From contig NZ_QFBC01000013.1 of assembly GCF_003122325.1 (NCBI RefSeq), positions 124,001 to 188,000 of the forward strand: DNA of 64,000 nt. Reading direction: 5' to 3'. Position 1 is the first letter of the stretch; each line of letters begins with the position of its first letter. Source of the DNA: Rhizobium album (lineage in GTDB: Bacteria > Pseudomonadota > Alphaproteobacteria > Rhizobiales > Rhizobiaceae). The notes beneath the pieces are model-generated. The model ran no database searches, was not told the origin of the DNA, and worked only from the letters and a program-made list of their open reading frames with translations. Both the position numbers and the translations under genes were made by a program. Positions 17,295-25,270 of the stretch are shown here, piece by piece.

Positions 17295-17861
17295 ATGAGC
17301 GAGGAAAATGACGTCGACAAGCGGATAGGAATGCGCATCCGGATTGAGCGCGAAGCCCGGGCATGGTCCCTGACCGACCTGGCCGAACGGGCTTCGGTGT
17401 CGCGGGCCATGGTCTACAAGGTCGAGCGCGGCGAGAGCAGCCCGACTGCGAACATGCTCGGCAAGCTGTCCGGCGCCTTCGGCTTGAGCATGTCCACCTT
17501 GATGGCGCGCGCCGAACTGAAGCAGGGGCGGCTGCTGCGTGCCGCCGATCAACCCTTGTGGAAAGACCCCGCGACCGGCTACATCCGCCGGCATGTCTCG
17601 CCAAAATCGGACCTTCCGCTCGATCTGGTCCAGGTCACCCTTCCGGCCGGCAGGAACGTGCCAATGCCGGCGTCGGCCTATGCATTCCTGCGCCAGCTCA
17701 TCTGGGTGATTTCGGGCCAGCTCGTCTTTATCGAAGGAACGGCGCGGCATGAGATGGGGGAAGGCGATTGCCTGGAACTCGGCCCCCCCGCCGACTGTAT
17801 TTTCAGCAACGAGAGCGGCCGCGATTGCATTTATGCGGTTATTGCCCTGAACATCGCCTGA
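17295..17861 (+). CDS. XRE helix-turn-helix regulator with C-terminal cupin domain
   Basis: 188 residues from ATG 17295. The N-terminal HTH (about 10-65) contains LTDLAERASVSRAMVYKVERGESSPT. A cupin sensor domain follows (about 110-185), with HEMGEGDCLELGPP. This architecture is common among regulators of small-molecule modification and export genes. No good ribosome site precedes the ATG because a palindromic operator abuts it, so a leaderless or weakly translated message is possible. The downstream acetyltransferase/permease pair carries the same operator. Confidence 0.88.
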   Translation: MSEENDVDKRIGMRIRIEREARAWSLTDLAERASVSRAMVYKVERGESSPTANMLGKLSGAFGLSMSTLMARAELKQGRLLRAADQPLWKDPATGYIRRHVSPKSDLPLDLVQVTLPAGRNVPMPASAYAFLRQLIWVISGQLVFIEGTARHEMGEGDCLELGPPADCIFSNESGRDCIYAVIALNIA

Positions 17862-17914
17862 CGCGCAGCCGCAACTGTTCCCCTTGCCTGTTCATGTCCA
17901 TCATGTTAACGTAT

Positions 17915-17933
17915 CGTATCAATATAGTAGACG
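17915..17933. promoter_or_regulatory. 19-base operator, copy 2 (acetyltransferase/permease promoter)
   Basis: CGTATCAATATAGTAGACG; its complement differs from the site at 17276-17294 at 2 of 19 positions. It lies 9 bases before the acetyltransferase ATG, with GGAGACGG in between. Confidence 0.65.
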
Positions 17934-17942
17934 GAGACGGCC

Positions 17943-18461
17943 ATGCTCATACGCGATGCGGGAGACGACGACATGCCCGCAGTCACGGCAATCTATAATC
18001 ACGCCGTGGCCAACACGACGGCTATATTCAACTATGCCGAAGTCGACGTCGCCAACAGGCTGGCCTGGCTGGCCGACCGCCGGAAGCTCGGATACCCGGT
18101 TCTGGTGGCCGTCGAAGACGATGGGCAGGTGGCGGGTTATGCCTCGTTCGGCGACTGGCGGGCATTCGACGGTTACAAGTACACCGTGGAACATTCGATC
18201 TATGTGCACATCGACCAGCGCGGAAAGGGAATCGGCGAAACGCTGCTGCGCGCCTTGATCGAGCGCGCGAAAGCGATCGGCAAGCACATCATGATCGCCG
18301 GGATCGAAGCCGGCAACACCGGGTCCATCCGGCTCCACGAGAAGATCGGCTTCGACACAGTGGGCCATATGGCGGAAGTGGGAACCAAGTTCGGGCGCTG
18401 GCTCGATCTCGTCTTCATGCAGTTGATCCTCGATCCCGGCACGACGCCGGACGGCCGGTGA
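17943..18461 (+). CDS. GNAT N-acetyltransferase, phosphinothricin/methionine-sulfoximine type
   Basis: 172 residues from ATG 17943 behind GGAGACGG. The start MLIRDAGDDDMPAVTAIYNH, then VEHSIYVHIDQRGKGIG (acetyl-CoA motif A) and LHEKIGFDTVGHM, matches the Pat/MnaT subfamily. That subfamily acetylates phosphinothricin and methionine sulfoximine. The downstream permease gene overlaps by 4 bases, giving a modify-and-export pair under the XRE-cupin regulator. The native substrate is not known. Confidence 0.85.
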   Translation: MLIRDAGDDDMPAVTAIYNHAVANTTAIFNYAEVDVANRLAWLADRRKLGYPVLVAVEDDGQVAGYASFGDWRAFDGYKYTVEHSIYVHIDQRGKGIGETLLRALIERAKAIGKHIMIAGIEAGNTGSIRLHEKIGFDTVGHMAEVGTKFGRWLDLVFMQLILDPGTTPDGR

Positions 18462-18907
18462 AGCCAATGCCCGCCGCTGTGTTCGTATTGCTGGCGGCCG
18501 CCGGTGCGGCGCTGGTTATCCAGAACCTGCTGATGACCCGTATCTCTGCGGACGCCTCGACGATCCTCATCCCGCTGGTGATGAACTCGGCCGTCGGATT
18601 GGTTCTGCTGCTGACACTGCTGATCGGCCGTGCAGGCCTGCCGGGCATCCACGAAGCCGTCGCCGCCTTCAGGTTCTGGAGCCTTCTTCCGGGCCTGCTG
18701 GGGTCGTTCTTCGTGTTCGCCAGCATTCTCGGTTACCAGCGGCTCGGGGCGACGGCGACCATCGCGACCCTCGTTGCGTCCCAACTCGTGGTCGGGCTGC
18801 TGGTCGATATGATGAAGTCGGGTGGAATCCGAGGGTATGAGACGGCGATAGCGGGAGCGGTGTTGCTTGGGACGGGCGCGATCCTGGTGACCTTTCGCCC
18901 CTCCTGA
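18458..18907 (+). CDS. Small DMT-superfamily membrane protein (DUF606/YdcZ-like)
   Basis: 149 residues from GTG 18458, overlapping the previous stop; ATG 18467 is possible. Five hydrophobic segments cover nearly the whole protein (for example VFVLLAAAGAALVIQNLLM and AIAGAVLLGTGAILVTF). This size and layout match half-size DMT permeases. It is co-transcribed with the GNAT enzyme and may export the acetylated product. Confidence 0.8.
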   Translation: MKPMPAAVFVLLAAAGAALVIQNLLMTRISADASTILIPLVMNSAVGLVLLLTLLIGRAGLPGIHEAVAAFRFWSLLPGLLGSFFVFASILGYQRLGATATIATLVASQLVVGLLVDMMKSGGIRGYETAIAGAVLLGTGAILVTFRPS

Positions 18908-18954
18908 TTTTTTGCCGCTGTTGTTGCCGGCGCAAGGGTGGCGGGTCTTCCATA

Positions 18955-19020
18955 CGAAACAAACTTGCAAATGGCAGCGCGCAATTCAGCGCCTTTTTCG
19001 TTGTCACTGACGTATGTTTC
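18955..19020. promoter_or_regulatory. 66-base repeated regulatory element, copy B (putative Lrp operator)
   Basis: It has the same length as copy A (4001-4066), with identical starts (CGAAACAAACTTGCAAA), centre (TCAGCGCCTTTTTCG) and end (TATGTTTC). It lies 28 bases before the M20 hydrolase start. No Lrp gene adjoins this copy, so control in trans by the regulator at 3525-3989 is proposed. Confidence 0.7.
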
Positions 19021-19048
19021 GTAAAACGACGAGGCAGGAGAGGGTGGC

Positions 19049-20212
19049 ATGAGCATCGACAGGCAGGCACTGCACGAGGAGATGACCGGCTGGCGCCGCG
19101 ACCTGCATGCCCACCCCGAATTCGGTTTCGAGGAGGCGCGGACCTCCGCCTTCGTGGCAGGCAAGCTGAGGGAGTTCGGGCTCGACGACGTGGCGGAGGG
19201 TATCGGCGGCACCGGCGTCGTCGGCACGCTGAAGCGCGGCAGCGGCAACAGGTCGATCGCGTTGCGCGCCGACATGGACGCGTTACGCATCACCGAACAG
19301 GGCGACAAGGCCTATCGTTCTCAGAACCCCGGCGTCATGCATGCCTGCGGCCACGACGGCCACACCACGATGCTTCTCGGAGCCGCCAAGGTGCTGGCAG
19401 AGGACGACGGGTTCGACGGAACCGTCCGCTTCGTTTTCCAGCCTGCGGAAGAATGGGGGCGCGGTGCCATCGCCATGCTCGACGACGGCCTGATGCAGCG
19501 GTTTCCCTTCGATGAGATCATCGGCATCCACAACATGCCGGGTCTGCCCGTCGGATGTTTCCAGACGCGGGCCGGGGCGTTCATGTCCGCCGAGGATAAT
19601 TTCGAAATCGTGCTGACGGGCGTCGGTGGCCACGCAGCGCGGCCGCATTCGGGCAACGAGGTCCTCGTCGCGGCGTGCGCGCTGGTCACCAATCTGCAGA
19701 CGATCGTCTCACGGCGCCTCGACCCCACCGACATCGCCGTGGTTTCGGTGACCGAACTGATCACCGATGGAACACGCAACGCGCTTCCGGGTCTTGCACG
19801 TATCCTCGGCGACGCCCGCAGCTTCAGGCCCGAGGTCAGCGCCGAGATCGAGAAACAGATGCGCATCATCGCGGAGGGCACTGCCTTGACCCACAATGTC
19901 ATGGCCGAGATGACCTATACGCGGGAATTCGTCCCGCTGATGAACGATACCGGGCTGGCCGAAGCAGCCTTCGCCGCCGCCCGTGACGTCTTCGACGCGG
20001 CGAGCGTGACGGTGCGGCGCGAACCGATGACGGCATCGGAAGACTTCGCCCGGTTCCTGGAGCAGGTTCCCGGCTGCTTCGTCTTCCTCGGCAACGGGGA
20101 AAACTCCGCCCCCCTGCACAATCCGACTTACGATTTCAACGACGACGGGCTTCTCCACGGCGTCGATTTCCACACCGCCATCGTCCGCCGGCGCCTGATG
20201 TTGCCGTTCTGA
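19049..20212 (+). CDS. M20 amidohydrolase (hippurate/N-acyl-amino-acid hydrolase-like)
   Basis: 387 residues from ATG 19049, preceded by GGAGAGGG. Metal ligands appear in HACGHDGHTTMLLGAA and in QPAEEWGRGAIAML, with a dimerisation domain around 185-290 and TASEDFARFLEQVPG near the end. It is of the normal length for this group, which deacylates N-acyl amino acids. The shared upstream element groups it with the diaminopropionate lyase operon, suggesting release of an acyl group from the same or a related compound. Confidence 0.9.
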   Translation: MSIDRQALHEEMTGWRRDLHAHPEFGFEEARTSAFVAGKLREFGLDDVAEGIGGTGVVGTLKRGSGNRSIALRADMDALRITEQGDKAYRSQNPGVMHACGHDGHTTMLLGAAKVLAEDDGFDGTVRFVFQPAEEWGRGAIAMLDDGLMQRFPFDEIIGIHNMPGLPVGCFQTRAGAFMSAEDNFEIVLTGVGGHAARPHSGNEVLVAACALVTNLQTIVSRRLDPTDIAVVSVTELITDGTRNALPGLARILGDARSFRPEVSAEIEKQMRIIAEGTALTHNVMAEMTYTREFVPLMNDTGLAEAAFAAARDVFDAASVTVRREPMTASEDFARFLEQVPGCFVFLGNGENSAPLHNPTYDFNDDGLLHGVDFHTAIVRRRLMLPF

Positions 20213-20309
20213 AGTCGGCGCTCTGCACGGGAAGATCGAGCTTTCCGATGACTTCGACGGCCTGCCCGAACATGAGCCGACCTGAAGACTGCGGAAGCAT
20301 GGCGCGGAA

Positions 20310-20362
20310 AAATGCGCAGCGGTTTTGCGAAAACGACGTGCAGAAACAAGGCGCTGAAGCGT
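20310..20362 (+). repeat. Rhizobiales-type intergenic repeat
   Basis: It contains TGCGCAGCGGTTTTGCG and GAAACAAG, the same head as the repeat at 31062-31155. It lies between two convergent genes. No coding sequence is seen here. Confidence 0.5.
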
Positions 20363-20392
20363 GAGGGCGAAGCTGGAGGATCACGACGCGTT

Positions 20393-21319
20393 TCAGTCTT
20401 CGCCCAAGACTGCGCGCAACCGGTCGAGATACAACCCCGCAGCCTGCGTCGCGGCGGTCGATATCGCCACATGCTCCATAAAATTATGCAGCACGCCGTC
20501 AAAGCCGCGATGTACGACATCGACGCCCCGCTCGGCCAGCATCCGGGCAAGGGCGGTACCCTGGTCGTAGATCGGATCCATCTCGGCGCCGAAAATCCAC
20601 GTCGGCGGCATGAGGTGAAGATCGGGTGCCAGGATCATCGAGGCACGCCAGTCGAGGCTGTCGCTCGCAGCGGCGAGGTAATGGTCGCAAAACCAGTACA
20701 TCTCCTCGGTTTCGAGATAGTGGTCCGTGGCAAAAACCTTCATCGAACCTTGCCAATCCGCCCTGTCGGGTAGCCGGAGATCGGTAGCGGGATAGAGCAG
20801 GACGGCAGCGCGCGGCGCCTGACGCTTTCGTGCCGCATGCAGGCAGGTGACAACGGCCAGCCCGCCGCCAGCGCTATCACCGGAAACGACGATGTCTTGG
20901 GGTTGCATTCCATAGACATCGGTGAGCCAGTCCCAGGCGATTGCCGCGTCGTCGGGCGCGCATGGGAAGCGATGTTCCGGCCCGAGCCTGTAGTCGACGA
21001 AGGCGAGCCGGTGACCGGTTTCATGCGCGATCCAGCGCGACTGGCGGTCGTAGGTTTGCGCATCGCCCAGCACGTAACCGCCGCCGTGGAAATACATGAC
21101 CAGCTTGTCGGCGGCAGCGTTGGGAGGCGTGTAGATACTGATCGTGGCGGCGGTTCCCGGAAGCGGCAGCCGCTCGACACCGATGTCCTCGACCAGTGCC
21201 GGACCTCGTGCAAGATAGCCGTCGCGATAGGCAACGCGGATATCCTCAAGCGTCGGCGACGGATTGGCAAGCTGCCGCTGCCGGATATCGGCGAGCATGT
21301 CCCTCATCGTCTGTTCCAT
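20393..21319 (-). CDS. Alpha/beta-hydrolase, hormone-sensitive-lipase-type esterase
   Basis: 308 residues from ATG 21319. The oxyanion motif HGGGYVLGD near residue 77 and the nucleophile elbow GDSAGGGLA near 147 define the HSL family. The acid is expected in FGAEMDPIYDQG and the histidine in HRGFDGVLHNF. The gene is divergent from the polyamine-type importer, 107 bases away. The ester or amide substrate is unknown; cluster context suggests a nitrogenous compound. Confidence 0.88.
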   Translation of the reverse strand: MEQTMRDMLADIRQRQLANPSPTLEDIRVAYRDGYLARGPALVEDIGVERLPLPGTAATISIYTPPNAAADKLVMYFHGGGYVLGDAQTYDRQSRWIAHETGHRLAFVDYRLGPEHRFPCAPDDAAIAWDWLTDVYGMQPQDIVVSGDSAGGGLAVVTCLHAARKRQAPRAAVLLYPATDLRLPDRADWQGSMKVFATDHYLETEEMYWFCDHYLAAASDSLDWRASMILAPDLHLMPPTWIFGAEMDPIYDQGTALARMLAERGVDVVHRGFDGVLHNFMEHVAISTAATQAAGLYLDRLRAVLGED

Positions 21320-21426
21320 TCATTCCTCCCCTTCTTTCGCTTTATCGCGAAGCATCTTGACCAGCCCGATACTTCGCGATACCCATTTCATAATTGTCCA
21401 TCAATTGCAATAATTGTATAGCGATC

Positions 21427-22461
21427 ATGACCTTCTTGAAAATCCGCGATATCGTCCATCACTACGGAAAAAGCCGAGGCGCAGCGCTCGATGGCGTTGG
21501 GCTGGATATCGGTGAGAACGAGTTTTTCACGCTGCTTGGCCCTTCCGGCTGCGGCAAGACGACACTGCTGCGCATCCTTGCCGGCTTCGAGCTTCCCGTC
21601 CAAGGTGAAATTGCTCTGGAAGGCGATCCGCTGTTGCGCGTTCCCCCATGGGAACGACCGGTCAATACCGTGTTCCAGAACTACGCGCTCTTTCCGCATC
21701 TTTCCATCCTGCGCAACGTCACCTTCGGCCTCAAGATGCGCGGCGTGCCGAAGAGCGAGCGGCATGCCAGGGCGCGCGAGGCGCTGCAACTCGTGCGGCT
21801 AACCGACTATCTCGACCGCCGGCCGGCGGAACTGTCCGGCGGGCAGCAGCAGCGCGTGGCGCTCGCCCGGGCGCTGGCCTGCAAGCCGAAGCTTCTGCTG
21901 CTGGACGAACCGCTTTCGGCGCTCGACTACAAGCTCCGAAAAGAGATGCAAGGGGAGCTCAAGCGGCTTCAGGTCGAGACGGCGACAACCTTCGTCTTCG
22001 TCACCCACGACCAGGAAGAGGCGCTGGCCATGTCCGACCGCATCGCCGTGATGAATGGCGGCCGGATCGAACAGATCGGCACGCCGACGGAAATCTACAA
22101 TCGGCCGTGCACCCGCTTCGTCGCGGGCTTCATCGGCGAGTCCAATATTTTCGAAGCCGTGCCGGATGCGCAAGACATGCTGCGCCTTGCCGACGGCACG
22201 CAGCTCGGGATCAGCAATGCGCAAGTCTGCCAGGTGGTCATCCGGCCCGAGGCGATCAGCATCGATCCGCAAGGGGCGATGCAGGGACGCATCGACGAAC
22301 TCGTCTTCACCGGAGCGGCAACACGCCTGTCCATCGATCTCGAAGGCGGCCTCGGTCGGGCCTTTGTCAACGCCCCGGGGGCATTGGCGAGCACGCTCGC
22401 GCAGGACCAGATCGTCCGCCTTGCCATCGACCCCAGGCAGGTCGCGGTGATAACGCCATGA
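21427..22461 (+). CDS. ABC transporter ATP-binding protein, PotA type
   Basis: 344 residues from ATG 21427. Walker A GPSGCGKTT, signature LSGGQQQRVALARAL and Walker B LLLLDEPLSALD are intact, followed by a TOBE domain (about 270-340). The sequence resembles putrescine/spermidine importers. It begins a four-gene operon with overlapping or tightly spaced genes. The ligand could be a polyamine or another small amine. Confidence 0.92.
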   Translation: MTFLKIRDIVHHYGKSRGAALDGVGLDIGENEFFTLLGPSGCGKTTLLRILAGFELPVQGEIALEGDPLLRVPPWERPVNTVFQNYALFPHLSILRNVTFGLKMRGVPKSERHARAREALQLVRLTDYLDRRPAELSGGQQQRVALARALACKPKLLLLDEPLSALDYKLRKEMQGELKRLQVETATTFVFVTHDQEEALAMSDRIAVMNGGRIEQIGTPTEIYNRPCTRFVAGFIGESNIFEAVPDAQDMLRLADGTQLGISNAQVCQVVIRPEAISIDPQGAMQGRIDELVFTGAATRLSIDLEGGLGRAFVNAPGALASTLAQDQIVRLAIDPRQVAVITP

Positions 22462-23357
22462 GCCGGAGCGCCTACAATCCCGCCAACCGGCTGCGGCGCT
22501 ATGTCCAGACTTTGCCGGCGGTGCTGGTCATCGCGCTGCTGATGGGCTTGCCGATGGTGATGATGGGTTTCGTTTCCATTGTCGAGCGGGCGCCGGACGG
22601 CGGCGTTCACTGGGGCGAATTTACCCTGCGCGCCTACAGCAATTTCCTCTTCGAGGAATCGCTGATGGGCGGCGTCGAGCTCAATACCGATTACGTCACG
22701 ATCTACATCCGCTCCTTCGTGCTCTCCGGCCTGACCGTTGTCGGCACGCTGCTGATCGCCTTCCCGGCCGCCCTGTTCATCGCCCTGCAGCCGCAGGAAC
22801 GGCGGAATTTTTACATCTTCCTGATCTCGATCCCCTTCTGGGTGAACCTGCTGGTACGCAATTACGCCTGGATCCTGCTGTTGCGGACCAACGGCCTGAT
22901 CGACCAGGCCCTGATCGGCTCGGGGATCATCTCCGAGCCGCTCGACCTGCTTTACACCGATATCGCGGTGGCGATCGGCCTGATCTATTCCTTCCTGCCG
23001 CTGATGGTGATGCCGCTTTATGCAGCGCTCGAAAAATTCGACTTTTCGCTGGTGGAAGCGGCCTTCGACCTCGGCGCCAACCGCATCAAGACGCTGTTTT
23101 ACGTGATCATCCCCGGCGTTCGCCCCGGCATCGTCGCCGGGTCCATCCTCGTCTTCATTCCCGGCCTCGGTGCCTATGTCACGCCGGCGCTGCTCGGCGG
23201 CTCGAAATCGATGATGATCGGCAACCTGATCGAGAACCAGTTCGGCGCAGCCCGCGACTGGCCGTTCGGCGCAGCCCTCTCCTTTGTGCTGCTGATCGTG
23301 GTGGCCCTTGCCGCATCGGCCCGCATTCTCTTCGGCGGCAAGGAGAAGCACCTGTGA
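22458..23357 (+). CDS. ABC transporter permease, PotB type
   Basis: 299 residues; ATG overlaps the previous stop (ATGA). Six hydrophobic segments are visible. The EAA loop sits in LVEAAFDLGANRIKTLFYVI, and SIPFWVNLLVRNYAWILLL is a typical PotB stretch. A long periplasmic loop follows the first membrane segment. It pairs with the next permease. Confidence 0.92.
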   Translation: MSRSAYNPANRLRRYVQTLPAVLVIALLMGLPMVMMGFVSIVERAPDGGVHWGEFTLRAYSNFLFEESLMGGVELNTDYVTIYIRSFVLSGLTVVGTLLIAFPAALFIALQPQERRNFYIFLISIPFWVNLLVRNYAWILLLRTNGLIDQALIGSGIISEPLDLLYTDIAVAIGLIYSFLPLMVMPLYAALEKFDFSLVEAAFDLGANRIKTLFYVIIPGVRPGIVAGSILVFIPGLGAYVTPALLGGSKSMMIGNLIENQFGAARDWPFGAALSFVLLIVVALAASARILFGGKEKHL

Positions 23358-24151
23358 GCAACCGGTTCCAATCCCTTCCCTGGCGGCTGCGCGGCCTGCG
23401 AAGCGCCACCATCCTCCTGTTCGCCTATCTCTACCTGCCGATCGCCGTGCTGTTCGTCTATTCCTTCAACGGCGGCGCCATGGCGACGATCTGGGAAGGT
23501 TTTTCGGTGCGCTGGTATGGGGAAGTGCTGTCGAGCGCGAATTTCCGCGCCGCCGCCACCAATTCCCTGGTGATCGCGCTCGCCGCCGCCGGCATCGCCA
23601 CGGTGCTTGCCACCATGGCCGCCCTCGGCTTCCGTGGCCGGAAACTCGGCGGCGCCGGCCTGATGATGCCCTTCCTCTCCTTCCCGCTGGTCATTCCGGA
23701 AATCGTCACGGCGGTGGCGACGCTGATCTTCTTCATCAGCATCGGCGTGCCCCTCGGCCTGGTCGGACTGATCGCGGCCCACACCGTCTTCTGCATCCCC
23801 TTCGCCTTCCTCACCGTCAAGGCACGCCTCGATTCCATGGACGAAACGATCGAGCGGGCAGCAAGCGATCTCTACGCGACACCGCTGAAGGGCTTTTATT
23901 ACGTCACGCTGCCGCTGCTGTGGCCGGCGGTCATGTCGGGCTTCCTGCTCGCCTTCATCGTGTCGCTCGACGATTTCATCATCTCGCTGTTTCTCGCCGG
24001 GCCGTCCTCGACGACGCTGCCGATCTACATGTTCGGCATGATCCGCCTCGGCGTGACGCCGGCCGTCAACGCGATCTCGGTCGTCATCCTGGTGCTTTCG
24101 CTCGCCGTCGTCGGCGTCGCCGCACTCATCAATCGCTTCAACCGCATCTGA
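23354..24151 (+). CDS. ABC transporter permease, PotC type
   Basis: 265 residues from GTG 23354, overlapping the previous stop by 4 bases. Six membrane segments are visible, and the EAA-like loop is ERAASDLYATPLKGFYYV. FIVSLDDFIISLFLAGP is typical of PotC. It completes the inner-membrane channel. Confidence 0.92.
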   Translation: MSNRFQSLPWRLRGLRSATILLFAYLYLPIAVLFVYSFNGGAMATIWEGFSVRWYGEVLSSANFRAAATNSLVIALAAAGIATVLATMAALGFRGRKLGGAGLMMPFLSFPLVIPEIVTAVATLIFFISIGVPLGLVGLIAAHTVFCIPFAFLTVKARLDSMDETIERAASDLYATPLKGFYYVTLPLLWPAVMSGFLLAFIVSLDDFIISLFLAGPSSTTLPIYMFGMIRLGVTPAVNAISVVILVLSLAVVGVAALINRFNRI

Positions 24152-24175
24152 TCAAAAACCAAGAGGGAACGCACG

Positions 24176-25219
24176 ATGTCATCCGCACGAAAGATCATCC
24201 TGGGACTGTTTGCGGCACTGGCCGCCTTCGGCCCCGCCCTGGCCGAGGAAGAAAAGAAGATCAATCTCTATTTCTGGCCGGCCTATATCCCCGAAGAACT
24301 GCTGCAGCGCTTCACCAAGGAAACCGGGATCGCCATCACGCTCGATCTCTACGATACCAATGAAGCCCTGCTGGCCAAGCTGCAGGCGGGAGCGACGGGC
24401 TACGACGTCGTCATTCCGTCCGATTATATCGTGCCGACCATGGTCAAGGCCGGCCTGTTGCAGAAGATCGACGCCAAAGCCATGCCGAACGGCAAGAACA
24501 TCGCCGACGGCTTTACGGCGCCGTCATTCGATCCGGAGCGCGCCTATACCGCGCCCTATACTTGGGGCACGACGGGCCTCGTCTATGACACCGCCAAGAC
24601 CGGCGGCGAATTGCCAGACAGCTGGTCGGTCTTCTTCGAACCCGGCCCGTTGAGCGGCAAGATCGCCTCGCTCGACGACGAGGTCGAGGTTTTTAATGCC
24701 GCCGCCTACTATCTCGGCATCGACAAATGCACCGAGACACCCGCCGATGCCCAGAAAATTCTCGACCTGCTGCTGAAGCAGAAACCGGACCTGAAGCTTT
24801 ATTCGTCCTCGGCGACCGTCGATCGCGTGATCGCCGGCGAAGTGGCGGTGCATCACATCTGGAACGGTGCCGCCCACAAGGTCATCGCCGCCGTGCCCAC
24901 CGCCCGCTACATCTATGCCAGGGAAGGCGTGACGCAGTGGGCCGACAATCTGGCGATCCCGACGACGGCGGCGCATCCGGACAATGCCCGCCTGTTCATC
25001 AACTGGATGATGGATCCGAAAAACATCGCCGAGGTCACCAATTACGCCGGCTACATGAACTCCATCAAAGGCAGCGAGCCCTATCTGAAACCAGAGCTTT
25101 CCCGGGATGCCTCCGTCAACATGCCGGCGGAATTCGCCGATCGCATGCGGCCGAGCAAGGAATGCTCGCCGACGGCGCGCGAGCTGCGCAACAAGGTCTG
25201 GACGAAACTCAAGAAATGA
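24176..25219 (+). CDS. Periplasmic polyamine-type substrate-binding protein (PotD/PotF family)
   Basis: 347 residues from ATG 24176, behind AAGAGGGAA. A signal peptide ends near FGPALAEEE. INLYFWPAYIPEELLQRF, GYDVVIPSDYIV and APYTWGTTGLVYD match PotD/PotF binding proteins. It closes the importer operon and is followed after 51 bases by gamma-glutamyltransferase, suggesting transport and breakdown of an amine or gamma-glutamyl compound. Confidence 0.92.
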   Translation: MSSARKIILGLFAALAAFGPALAEEEKKINLYFWPAYIPEELLQRFTKETGIAITLDLYDTNEALLAKLQAGATGYDVVIPSDYIVPTMVKAGLLQKIDAKAMPNGKNIADGFTAPSFDPERAYTAPYTWGTTGLVYDTAKTGGELPDSWSVFFEPGPLSGKIASLDDEVEVFNAAAYYLGIDKCTETPADAQKILDLLLKQKPDLKLYSSSATVDRVIAGEVAVHHIWNGAAHKVIAAVPTARYIYAREGVTQWADNLAIPTTAAHPDNARLFINWMMDPKNIAEVTNYAGYMNSIKGSEPYLKPELSRDASVNMPAEFADRMRPSKECSPTARELRNKVWTKLKK

Positions 25220-25270
25220 TCCCGAACGGCACCGGCGCAATCGCCGGTGACCCAACATTCATGGTCGTGC

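Noticed and set aside
15864-17750. A 628-residue minus-strand frame over the sugar-binding protein gene
   Set aside because: It is antisense to a gene with signal peptide, strong ribosome site and family motifs, and crosses unrelated units.
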